A stretch of DNA of 64,000 bases from Neonectria sp. B-13. Taxonomy: Eukaryota > Ascomycota > Sordariomycetes > Hypocreales > Nectriaceae. Both the position numbers and the translations under genes were made by a program. Of the stretch, positions 11,461 to 19,612 are shown piece by piece. Each line of letters begins with the position of its first letter. Within the stretch, counting starts at the first letter, position 1. The notes under the pieces are model-generated. The model worked only from the letters and a program-made list of their open reading frames with translations. It ran no database searches and was not told the origin of the DNA. The stretch is from positions 1,302,001 to 1,366,000 of the forward strand of contig NOKP01000009.1 in NCBI GenBank assembly GCA_002682825.1. Reading direction: 5' to 3'.

Positions 11461-13311
11461 CTATGTACAGGGTTCATGTCGGCCCAACGCCGGTCGCTCG
11501 TAATGCAGTCCATGGCCGTATTTAAAGACTGGGTTTGCAGTATCAAAAGGAACATCTTCCTTGCTGCCCACCACAGCCGCCATGGACGAGGGCAGATCGA
11601 ACGGAAGTTTCCCACCCGGACACGCCCCGTCGATTCCAAAGAGAACATCCAGGAGGGCGTTGGGGTTGCTGCCATAGCTGACTACGACTGCCGATGCCTG
11701 GCTAAAGACTTCAGGGATCGCCGCCGGCCGGTCCAGGTACACATCCACTACGGAGATGGGCACAGACGAGAATATGGCTTTCTGACGTGCTTTTTCTTGC
11801 GCTGAGAACTCGAGGCTTCCGGCGTGGTATTGCGCCTCGAAACCGCTGGTCCGCGGCTCGAACGGGGCCTGAAGGCGAAGTATGGCAACGTCCGCCTCCG
11901 ATGGCTCTCGCGTCACCGACAAGCCGTACCTTTCGAGCACCCCGACGTCGATTCCTTCCACGTAGAGCTTCTTGCCGCGGGTGTCCGCAACATCCAGAGG
12001 GAGGATCTGGTGGTCATTGGCAAGCAAGGTGATGCTTGCGCGCTGGGCCGACAGCCCTTCCTCGATGAAGTCGGGATGGCCGACTATACCGACAGCCGCC
12101 TCTGGCTCAATGAAAGGTCGATCGAACAGGCCCAGCTCATACTTTTCGGTTAGCAGCTTTGCCACAGACTGGTCGACCCGTTCCTCGGAGAGAAGCCCCT
12201 TTTCCACGGCTTCCACAACCAGTTCCGGCAGCCACTCGCCACCGAGCTGATCACACCCGGCATCGATGATCTTGACGACCCTCTCGAGGCTGCTCAGATG
12301 TTCGCAACCCCACGCACGAGCCTTCAACAGCTCTCCGCATATTTCGACATCGCTAACCAGGCCCCAGTCGGAACAGACAATGCCTTTGAATCCCAGCTCG
12401 CCCTTCAGCAAGCCCGTGACGACCCCCTTGTGGAAACCAAAGCCGACCTCCTCCGAGAGCCTGGGGTCTTGCAGCCCCACCGGCTTGCTGTAGTACGGCA
12501 TGATCTGCCTCGTGCCAGCCTCGATGGCGATCCGAAAGGGCTCCAGGTGGTAGCCAAAGTTGTCTCCGGGGTATACCTGGTCTTGCCCGTAGGTAAAGTG
12601 CGAGTCTTCTCCGTCCTTCTCAGGCCCGGCACCGGGAAAGTGCTTTGTCATGGTGCTGACACTGTAAGAGCCCAGCTTTCCGGTTCCGTCGGAGAGGTGC
12701 GGAGCTTGGAATCCCCGGATGCACGCTGCCGACAGTTTTCCCGCAAGCTCAGCGTTCTCGCCAAAGGTTCCGTTGAGCCTGGCCCACCGATACTCGGTCG
12801 AAAGATCCGCCTGGGGACTCAAGGCGAGCCTGATGCCCAGAGCAAGATACTCTCTGCGGGCGATATCGGCAAATCGCTCAACGAGCTGCTCGTCTCTCAA
12901 AGCAGCCAGCCCGAGAGTTTCAGGCCACTGGCTCATGGAACCAGCCCGAGAGCTAGTGCCAGCGGCCTCGGTGAAGTGGCTGCGAGGGTCGGTGGAGAGC
13001 GTGATGGGGATCCCCAGCCGGGTCTTCTCCACTGCCAGGCGCTGGACTCTGTTGTACCACTCTGCCGTCTGTCGGACATTCACGACGGGGCCGAGGAGGT
13101 TGAAGTGGCTGAGCCTCTTCCGAAGGACAAGCTCCTCCGTCGCCGGGACCGAGTACTCAGGATGGCCTTCAGAGAGGCTCCCGTCCGGTCCAGGGATAAT
13201 CATGCCATGGAATAGAAGGCCGGCCTTTTCCGCCACCGTCATGCGCGACAGCAGGTCGTTGACCCTTTCCACGGTGGGCAGGGTCCGATTCTTGTATGGA
13301 TGGGCGCTCAT
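11461..13311 (-). CDS. Glycoside hydrolase family 3 beta-glycosidase
   Basis: The protein is 616 residues from the preferred start at 13311 (MSAHPYKNRTLPTVERVN). The frame is open 36 codons further upstream, but that extension lacks family similarity. GH3 hallmarks are present: the TKHFPGAGP strand (Lys-His about residues 223-224) and the nucleophile motif GIVCSDWG, with Asp about residue 315. A second alpha/beta domain follows. The two-domain layout resembles beta-glucosidases and beta-xylosidases. There is no signal peptide, so an intracellular enzyme acting on imported glycosides is likely. It lies tail-to-tail with the Zn2Cys6 regulator and in tandem with a sugar transporter, which fits a glycoside uptake and hydrolysis unit. 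Confidence 0.88.
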   Translation of the reverse strand: MSAHPYKNRTLPTVERVNDLLSRMTVAEKAGLLFHGMIIPGPDGSLSEGHPEYSVPATEELVLRKRLSHFNLLGPVVNVRQTAEWYNRVQRLAVEKTRLGIPITLSTDPRSHFTEAAGTSSRAGSMSQWPETLGLAALRDEQLVERFADIARREYLALGIRLALSPQADLSTEYRWARLNGTFGENAELAGKLSAACIRGFQAPHLSDGTGKLGSYSVSTMTKHFPGAGPEKDGEDSHFTYGQDQVYPGDNFGYHLEPFRIAIEAGTRQIMPYYSKPVGLQDPRLSEEVGFGFHKGVVTGLLKGELGFKGIVCSDWGLVSDVEICGELLKARAWGCEHLSSLERVVKIIDAGCDQLGGEWLPELVVEAVEKGLLSEERVDQSVAKLLTEKYELGLFDRPFIEPEAAVGIVGHPDFIEEGLSAQRASITLLANDHQILPLDVADTRGKKLYVEGIDVGVLERYGLSVTREPSEADVAILRLQAPFEPRTSGFEAQYHAGSLEFSAQEKARQKAIFSSVPISVVDVYLDRPAAIPEVFSQASAVVVSYGSNPNALLDVLFGIDGACPGGKLPFDLPSSMAAVVGSKEDVPFDTANPVFKYGHGLHYERPALGRHEPCT

Positions 13312-13827
13312 TCTCGGTGTGATGTTTTGTGCTTCCACAGAACAGAATGACGGCGCAGAGACATTAATACGTGCAAGACCACCCACGCTCCGTGTAAGCA
13401 TACAGTACTCCTCAAGCACTGCCCGTGGTAAATAATTATGTCTGATGGCGTGACTGGTAGTGCGGTGGGTCTAGTCGGCGAACTCAGGATATGTGGAACA
13501 GAAAGCCACTGTACTAAACTGGCAAAGTGTAGGACCCCAGTAATAACAGCCTATCGTGCTCGAAAGGATTGTTGTGGATCGGTCAACATCTCCGAGAAGA
13601 TGTGACGGTGGATGAATCAGACGCTACAGACCTAGAGCAAACTCTGATTACGATGCTACAATAATACCGTAGTAATAACAAGTTATCAGTTAACACGTAG
13701 TGATTAATTGAAGGGGTGTTTACGCTACTCCTTTAGTACAGGACAACTAGAGTAGATTATCTGAAAACCATTCAAACGCGTCTGCTAGTTACATGCTAAT
13801 AACGTCTCGTGTCGCCATCCACCAGCC
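13312..13827 (-). other. Intergenic region, promoter of the GH3 gene
   Basis: This region lies between the GH3 start and the 3' end of the transporter gene. It is AT-rich from about 13650 to 13800. No gene or repeat was recognised. Confidence 0.4.
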
Positions 13828-15357
13828 TCACACTACATCCTCAGAATCGACAGTCTTCTCGTCCCCTTTCACTATGACGGAATCTCCGTGGATATCTGTT
13901 TCGAAGACATGCTGGGGAAACTTCCTGGTCGGGATTCGCTGCTCGAAAAGTCCGTCAATCTCTTCGAGTGACCGTTGGTTCACCTCTGGAACCATGTAGA
14001 AGACGAAAACGGCGGCAAGAACCGAAAAGCTGCCGTATATGAAGCCGACCTTTCCAGCAATGGCTTTCATCACATAGGGATTGACAAAGGTAATGACGCA
14101 GCCCACCGCGTACGAGGACAGTCCGGATATCGCCACGCTCTTCTCCCGAAGAGCACTCGCAGGTATCTCGGCCGCAACGATCCAAACACCTGGACCCCAA
14201 GTAACCTGGAAGACGACGAACCAGATGAGGAGTAGAGCAACTGCCGCTTTCTGACCCGCGCTGGCCAAGCCCACTGCCCCGTTTCGTGTCAGGCCGGCAA
14301 CGACGAACATCAAGACGGCCAGGATTAGCGCCGGGTATAGGAGCATTTTGCGTCGGCCGGTCGTGTCGATGGTGGACATGGTGACCAGGCTCGCAACGAA
14401 CCCAATGACGTAGGTGAGCATGATGATGAGCAGCGTGTTGGTGAAGCCGATTTGTACCAGGAACACGCCGAGATAGTTTGCTATCAGGGGGATGCCAAGG
14501 GCCTGCTGCAACACCTGCACGCCCACGCCAATAATGGTCCGTCGGAGGTTGGTGCCCCTGAAGCACTCGAGGTAAGACTTGGCTTTGGCCTTTTGCTCCG
14601 TGTCAATGGACAGCCGCATCACCTCGACGGCGCGTTCTGCGTCGAAGGCGTCCCCGCGCAACGTCCTGAACGCCTTGGCCGCATCCTCGTGCCTCCCTCT
14701 CTCTACCAACCACCGAGGCGACTCGGGCAGAACCAGCAAGCCCAGCAAGCACATGGCAGGGCTGGCGATCTGGGCGACGATGACTCCCCTCCAGGACCAG
14801 TGCGACTGGACGTTGCGGCAGAGGTATAGGATGACACTGGAAGCCAGCGCACCCAGCATCAGGGCACCGTTGTACGTTGTTGCCATGAGCCCGCGGAGCG
14901 TGGGGGGCGCACACTCGGCTTGGTAGACGGGGACCACGTTGGTGGCAATGCCTCCGGCGATGTAGACGACGACCCGGCCGACGACGAGCTGCGCGTAGCT
15001 GTCCACCGTGGTCGCCTCAATGACGACTCCCACAACGGATATGAGGGCTTGCGCGAGAAACGTCCACCAACGTCCGACTTTCTCGGTCAGGAGGGAACCG
15101 ACAAAGAGGCCGACGACGACGGCAAGGATCCCGACGCCGGTGCCGACGGACTGCTGAGTGGCCGAGAGAGCCCACGAGCCTGTCACAGCATCGAAATGCC
15201 CGAAGACGCTCGCGAACTCGGGAAAGGAGATGGCGCCCGACCACCATCCTTGGTCGAAGCCAAAGCCAGTCGAGGCCAGGGATCCGAAGAAGGCGACAGC
15301 AAAGATCCGTGGAGACAAGTCGGCCCAGATTGGGGCAGAGGTCATGGTGCGCGCCAT
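13828..15357 (-). CDS. MFS sugar transporter
   Basis: A 509-residue intronless protein with twelve predicted membrane segments. Sugar-porter signatures are present: GFGFDQGWWSG after helix 1, an EKVGRWW loop 2-3 motif, PESPRWLVERGR before the central loop and VPEVNQRSLEEIDGLFE after helix 12, a variant of the PETKGxxLEEID motif. It should import hexose, glycoside or disaccharide by proton symport at the plasma membrane. It shares a ~585 bp divergent intergenic region with the TPR gene and sits next to a GH3 enzyme, which suggests import of the GH3 substrate. The C-terminal tail is short and acidic. Confidence 0.92.
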   Translation of the reverse strand: MARTMTSAPIWADLSPRIFAVAFFGSLASTGFGFDQGWWSGAISFPEFASVFGHFDAVTGSWALSATQQSVGTGVGILAVVVGLFVGSLLTEKVGRWWTFLAQALISVVGVVIEATTVDSYAQLVVGRVVVYIAGGIATNVVPVYQAECAPPTLRGLMATTYNGALMLGALASSVILYLCRNVQSHWSWRGVIVAQIASPAMCLLGLLVLPESPRWLVERGRHEDAAKAFRTLRGDAFDAERAVEVMRLSIDTEQKAKAKSYLECFRGTNLRRTIIGVGVQVLQQALGIPLIANYLGVFLVQIGFTNTLLIIMLTYVIGFVASLVTMSTIDTTGRRKMLLYPALILAVLMFVVAGLTRNGAVGLASAGQKAAVALLLIWFVVFQVTWGPGVWIVAAEIPASALREKSVAISGLSSYAVGCVITFVNPYVMKAIAGKVGFIYGSFSVLAAVFVFYMVPEVNQRSLEEIDGLFEQRIPTRKFPQHVFETDIHGDSVIVKGDEKTVDSEDVV

Positions 15358-15742
15358 GTGTGCGAATCAGTCGGCGTAGGAGTGATGGATTGAACGAGTT
15401 GTTGATGAGTTGATATGTATTCCAAATCCAACTTTACAGGAAACCACCTCGCCATAAGTAGATATTTTGCATACTCCTCCAGACTACATGTTGCTCGTCC
15501 TAGCCAAGCACGACATGGCGATTCAGGATGGTGAATTCCACGATAGCGCCATATTGTGATGATAGTGTTGCTGTGCTGGGAACGGTTGCTTAACATTACT
15601 ACACTCAAGCGGGATCAGAAACTTGGCATGGCAAAAGAGATGTTGACAAATACCTGGGTTAGTATGTGATACACCAGTGAGTGCTCAGAATCTATGTCAC
15701 CCTTGCCAAGCATTTTGTCCCGCTTGATGCCTCCTTACCCGT

Positions 15743-15845
15743 AGTCTCGCCGACATAGTGGGGCAGATTAGCTACGCTTTAGTCTCGCCGATATAGTGGA
15801 GCAGATCGGATCCGTGCTCTCGCCGACATAGTGGGGCAGATCGGA
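15743..15845 (+). promoter_or_regulatory. Three-copy upstream element, candidate Zn2Cys6 operator
   Basis: Three copies of a ~28 bp element with core CTCGCCGACATAGTGG, each followed by GGGCAGAT or a one-base variant, start near 15743, 15781 and 15815 (spacing 38 and 34 bp). The last two copies end in CGG, and CGGATCCG lies between copies 2 and 3. CCG/CGG triplets are the typical targets of Zn2Cys6 proteins. The elements lie 100-200 bp upstream of the TPR start at 15943, in the promoter shared with the transporter. Binding is inferred, not shown. Confidence 0.55.
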
Positions 15846-15942
15846 CCCTGCAACTCGAAGCAGAATGCTCACTAACCGAGTACTAATACGCAGAGCGACT
15901 GATGGACCGGATGGCAATTCCTGCTTTACATCAGCTGCTACC

Positions 15943-17643
15943 ATGTCTGGCGATTACCCCTTCAACCTCGGAACGCACGAGCGTAGCGTGACGACAAACT
16001 CGCCAGACGCCCAGCTCTGGTTCAACCGCGGGCTTGTTTGGGCCAACTGCTACAACCACGAGGAAGCGGCGCGGTGCTTTCTCCTCGCCCTCGATTTCGA
16101 TCCGGAATGCGCAATGGCCCATTGGGGGTATGCGTTCGCGACCGGTCCCAACTACAACAAAGCTTGGGGGCGCTTCGACAGGGCCGATCTCGTCGCCAGT
16201 GTCAGGAGGTCCGAAGAAGCACTCGGACGCGCCTTGGACCTACTAGATCAATCAAGCCCCGTCGAACGAGCCTTGATCAAAGCCCTCGCCGCTCGGTTTC
16301 CGTCTTCGGACAAGATCCCAGAGAGCGAGGACATGGGCGAGTTTGATGTTCGATATGCCGAAGCAATGCGTCCCGTGTATCAGGCTTTCCCCGAGGACAT
16401 GGATGTCGTGGGCCTCTTTGTCGAAGCCTTGATCAGCGTCAACCCTCGTGCCCTCTGGGATCTCGACACCGGAGAGCCCGTCGGCTACGGCACCGCCGAG
16501 GCCAGGGAGGTCATCGAACCAGCCCTCAACACCGCCAGCGGGCGAGCGCACCCGGCCCTTCCTCACCTGTACATCCATCTGATGGAAATGTCGCCGTTTC
16601 CCGAGATTGCCCTGACGGCGGCTGATCGTCTTCGGCACGTCGTGCCCCACGGATCTCACATGTCGCATATGGCGACGCACATTGATGCCGCCTGCGGGCA
16701 CTGGGGAGACCTCATCGATTCCAACGATGCTGCGGCGGCGGCAGACGACGTTTACTTCTCTCGCCAGCACGGCTCCGTCCTGTACACCATGTATCGGGCC
16801 CACAACGTATTCACAAAGGCCTACGGCGGCATCATGGCGGGGCGATCAGAGGTGGCCATCGACGCTTCCCGGCGGCTCTATAAAATCATCACCCCCGACG
16901 TGCTCGCCGTCAAGAGCCCGCCGCTTGCCGACTGGGTCGAGAGCTATCTTGGGACCATCGCACATGCCCTGGTCCGCTTCGGCCGATGGGAAGAAATCCT
17001 GGAGCTCCAGCTTCCCGCCGATCCAGAACTCATGGTTTCCACCACGGCAATGATTCGGTATGCCAGGGGGATTGCTTTGGCCGTCCTCGGCCGCATCGAC
17101 GAGGCCGAAGCGGCCGAAGTTGAGTTCGAGAAGGCACGGGCAAACGTCCCATACTCTCGCCTCAACAGCCTACCCAGCAGAGACCAGGACGTTTTGGAGG
17201 TCGGCTCGGCCATGCTGAAAGGTGAACTTGAATATCGCAAAGGAAACTTTGCGACGGCGTTTGATCACCTCCGCGAAGCCGTCGCCTTGGAGGACGCGCT
17301 ACCCTACTGCGATCCGCCTCCGTGGTTGCAACCCTCGCGACATGCCCTTGGTGCGCTACTGCTGGAGCAAGGTCACGTCGAAGAGGCCGAAACGGTTTAT
17401 CGGGAGGATCTGGGCATGGGCGGACACCTTCCCCGACGTCGTGCCAGGATCAACAATGTGTTTGGCTTGCATGGATTATACGAATGTCTTGAAAGGGGAG
17501 CCAAGCACAGCGAAGCCGAGATTCTCAAAGTCTCACGAGACGTTGCGATAGCTTCTGCCGACGTACCAATTGTGGCATCGTGTTTTTGCCGCGGAATGCC
17601 TGGTGTGCAAGAAAAGCCGACATGTTGCTCCGGTGCAATGTAG
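15943..17643 (+). CDS. TPR-repeat protein
   Basis: A 566-residue intronless protein from the start at 15943 (CTACCATGTC). A longer frame opens at 15865 but has a poor context and no similarity. Helix-turn-helix pairs of tetratricopeptide type recur, for example WFNRGLVWANCYNHEEAARCF near residue 30, and others around residues 345 to 465. The overall layout resembles stand-alone TPR proteins shared by fungi and bacteria, with a conserved HLYIHLMEMSP and MATHID segment in the middle. TPR arrays bind partner proteins; the partner is unknown. It is divergently paired with the sugar transporter and may belong to the same regulon. The C-terminus is Cys-rich. Confidence 0.8.
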   Translation: MSGDYPFNLGTHERSVTTNSPDAQLWFNRGLVWANCYNHEEAARCFLLALDFDPECAMAHWGYAFATGPNYNKAWGRFDRADLVASVRRSEEALGRALDLLDQSSPVERALIKALAARFPSSDKIPESEDMGEFDVRYAEAMRPVYQAFPEDMDVVGLFVEALISVNPRALWDLDTGEPVGYGTAEAREVIEPALNTASGRAHPALPHLYIHLMEMSPFPEIALTAADRLRHVVPHGSHMSHMATHIDAACGHWGDLIDSNDAAAAADDVYFSRQHGSVLYTMYRAHNVFTKAYGGIMAGRSEVAIDASRRLYKIITPDVLAVKSPPLADWVESYLGTIAHALVRFGRWEEILELQLPADPELMVSTTAMIRYARGIALAVLGRIDEAEAAEVEFEKARANVPYSRLNSLPSRDQDVLEVGSAMLKGELEYRKGNFATAFDHLREAVALEDALPYCDPPPWLQPSRHALGALLLEQGHVEEAETVYREDLGMGGHLPRRRARINNVFGLHGLYECLERGAKHSEAEILKVSRDVAIASADVPIVASCFCRGMPGVQEKPTCCSGAM

Positions 17644-18065
17644 TCCTTAGCATCAAAGAATAATGGCTTATGGGAGTGGCTTCTTCAGCCGATGTTATTT
17701 TCATGAAGCAAAAGGCTGTCTCCGAGTGCTGACCGCTGAATCCAGGTGGAGGCTTGGCAGGTGGAACGAAATGCGCTGGCTGTCACTAGTACAAGGCATC
17801 TGAGGACATCAGTTTTATGAGCTGCCTAGGCTGACAGACACCAAAGATAGTACGCTAGTCTAGCGATTGGTAACCTTGTCGCATCCCGCTTGCCGTTCAT
17901 ACAGCTCCCAGCGCTGGATCCCACCCATCTTCTGATGCCCTCTAATACCAGTGACGAGGAACTGGGATACTACCCGCTTGAAGATCAAGTTCCAGCATGG
18001 TCATGAACGCAGTCCAGAAGTGAGGTTTGGCCAGCCTAGGGAACGTCGACTGTGTGGTTATGTAG

Positions 18066-18681
18066 CTGAGTGAGACCACTTGTGACGAAGATCGAGATTC
18101 GAGCGGGCAAAGGCGTGGTGACTGCATGAGCGCCGGAAAAGTTGTCGTAGTTTGGTCGAACAGGGATGATGGCAACTCGGTCGAGGAAGATTCAACGTCG
18201 CCTTGTATTCGTTAGTGGTGAATTTGAATGAATTGATGACGTACCAGTATTGACGGGGACATCGACTGCCCATGCCTCTGCTTGACTGCCTTGAAGGCTT
18301 GGATGGAGTCGTCGTTTGACGTCCAGCTGGAGCAAGACTGGGTGAAGAGTCTTTCTGGCTCAAGGTATTTTTGTCTTTACTGGATCGGTGCCATGTTGCT
18401 GAGTGAGACCACTTGGGACGAAGTTCGAGATTCGATGAGCGGGCAAGGCGTGCGCGACTGGAAACGTTGACGTCGTAGTTTGATTAACAGCGATGGCTGG
18501 CAACGGTCGAGGATCAAACGTGGCACTTGTATTGGTCAGTGGTGAAGTTGAATTGATAACATACAGCGTTGATGAGAGCGTGATTCTCCTGTGTTCTGCT
18601 TGGCCGTCTCGAAGGTTGGAGGATGGGGTTGTCCAGCTGGAGCAATTCGACCGGTGAAGAGAAACTTCTGGAGCTTGCTCA
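18066..18681. repeat. Diverged ~300 bp direct duplication
   Basis: Two copies, about 18066-18363 and 18399-18681, both begin CTGAGTGAGACCACTTG and end with CCAGCTGGAGCAA followed by a GGTGAAGAG-type stretch. They are clearly related but carry many substitutions and small gaps. A shorter related block (GATTGGTAAC ... GCTTGCCG ... CGCTGGATC) occurs at about 17874 and again at 18810. No intact open frame runs through either copy. This marks the left edge of the repetitive island. 17644-17870 holds only the TPR gene 3' flank. Confidence 0.6.
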
Positions 18682-18892
18682 AGTGCCTGTAAATGAGCAT
18701 ATCGTAATAGAACCTAATATTGTGGTAAGCATTAGGCACGAGTTAAGGATTGAGTAAGGCATAGGGTGATACGCCCATGAGTATCTGAGCCCTCGTTCTA
18801 CCCTGTCACGATTGATAACTTGCCTTGGCACCTGCTTGCCGTCGACGACATCCCGGATGAAACTTACCCACGCTGGATCGCAGCACCCGTTC

Positions 18893-19171
18893 TTAACCTC
18901 TGGATCCTTTAATCACCGCGGTGGTTTGGCGCCCGACCGTCGTCGTGGGCCAGGACGCGGGAGAAGACAGGGCGTGGATCTTGATTGGCAACGTGCATTC
19001 ATCAGCCGGCTCTTGAATGATGCACTTCGGGTCGCGAAACTCGTCGCCCAGCTTGCTGTTAGACGGCGTGGGTCCGAGGACCGATTTGGTTGTCTCTTTC
19101 CCGGCGGGACTTGTCGGTGGGCGAAGGCTCGGATCATCGACGGACGATGGCGCTTCAGTTGGTTTGTTCAT
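18893..19171 (-). CDS. Family I member 1, small unknown protein
   Basis: A 92-residue frame starting at 19171 (MNKPTEAPSSVDDPSLRPP). It aligns loosely with the protein at 22625: an MxNxPxEA start, a PTxxxxGKETTKSV-type segment, a GDEFR motif, EPADEC and a PAS near the end. The two genes also share an upstream ATCTTTGCAAAGATC box at -2 to -25, with a GTGAGTTCTTCGCAA-type donor further out. That pattern indicates a conserved 5' leader intron. The function is unknown. It is divergent with the gene at 19613. Its short length leaves open that it is a truncated copy. Confidence 0.5.
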   Translation of the reverse strand: MNKPTEAPSSVDDPSLRPPTSPAGKETTKSVLGPTPSNSKLGDEFRDPKCIIQEPADECTLPIKIHALSSPASWPTTTVGRQTTAVIKGSRG

Positions 19172-19612
19172 GGTTGATCTTTGCAAAGATTAGCTCAGGC
19201 CGTCAGTGGGTCGACTGCGTAGAGGATGCGTTGCGAAGAACTCACTCGGAAGGGATGGTTAAGGTGAAAGAAAGAGGACATTAGTATTGTGACTCACCGC
19301 TTAGCCTAGGTCGATAAAAACATTCTGACAAGTCACTGTGTTCTGATGTGAATCAGAGTCAGAAAAACCAGGTGCTGAGTGTGACGCGCCAGCTGGCAAC
19401 ACCTGGTGACTGCTGGTTGGCCGTTCAACTGTTCACCTTGTTCGTAACCAACCTTACCCAACCTTGTAACTACTGTTGGCCGTTCAACTTTTCACCTGAT
19501 ATTTCAAGTTCTCAACACCTTACTCAATCTTGCAACTAGTTGGTTGACCTTGTACCCTCACTCAATCTTCTCAATACACTTTCTCAAACACTCAACTTTG
19601 ACGCGAATCAAG
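19172..19612. promoter_or_regulatory. Divergent promoter of I1 and A1 with GCCAGCTGGCAAC
   Basis: The 13-bp motif GCCAGCTGGCAAC lies at 19388-19400, about midway between two divergent starts. It is nearly the full palindrome TTGCCAGCTGGCAA seen at 36924 and 60705. Downstream, GTTGGCCGTTCAAC occurs twice (near 19417 and 19469). The I1 side contains the leader-intron signals GTGAGT and CTAATCTTTGCAAAG. Confidence 0.6.

Noticed and set aside
12298..13215. Long open frame opposite the GH3 gene
   Set aside because: It is the antisense shadow of a GC-rich gene, with no domain similarity.
16252..16803. Open frame opposite the TPR gene
   Set aside because: Antisense shadow. The plus-strand TPR reading is well supported.
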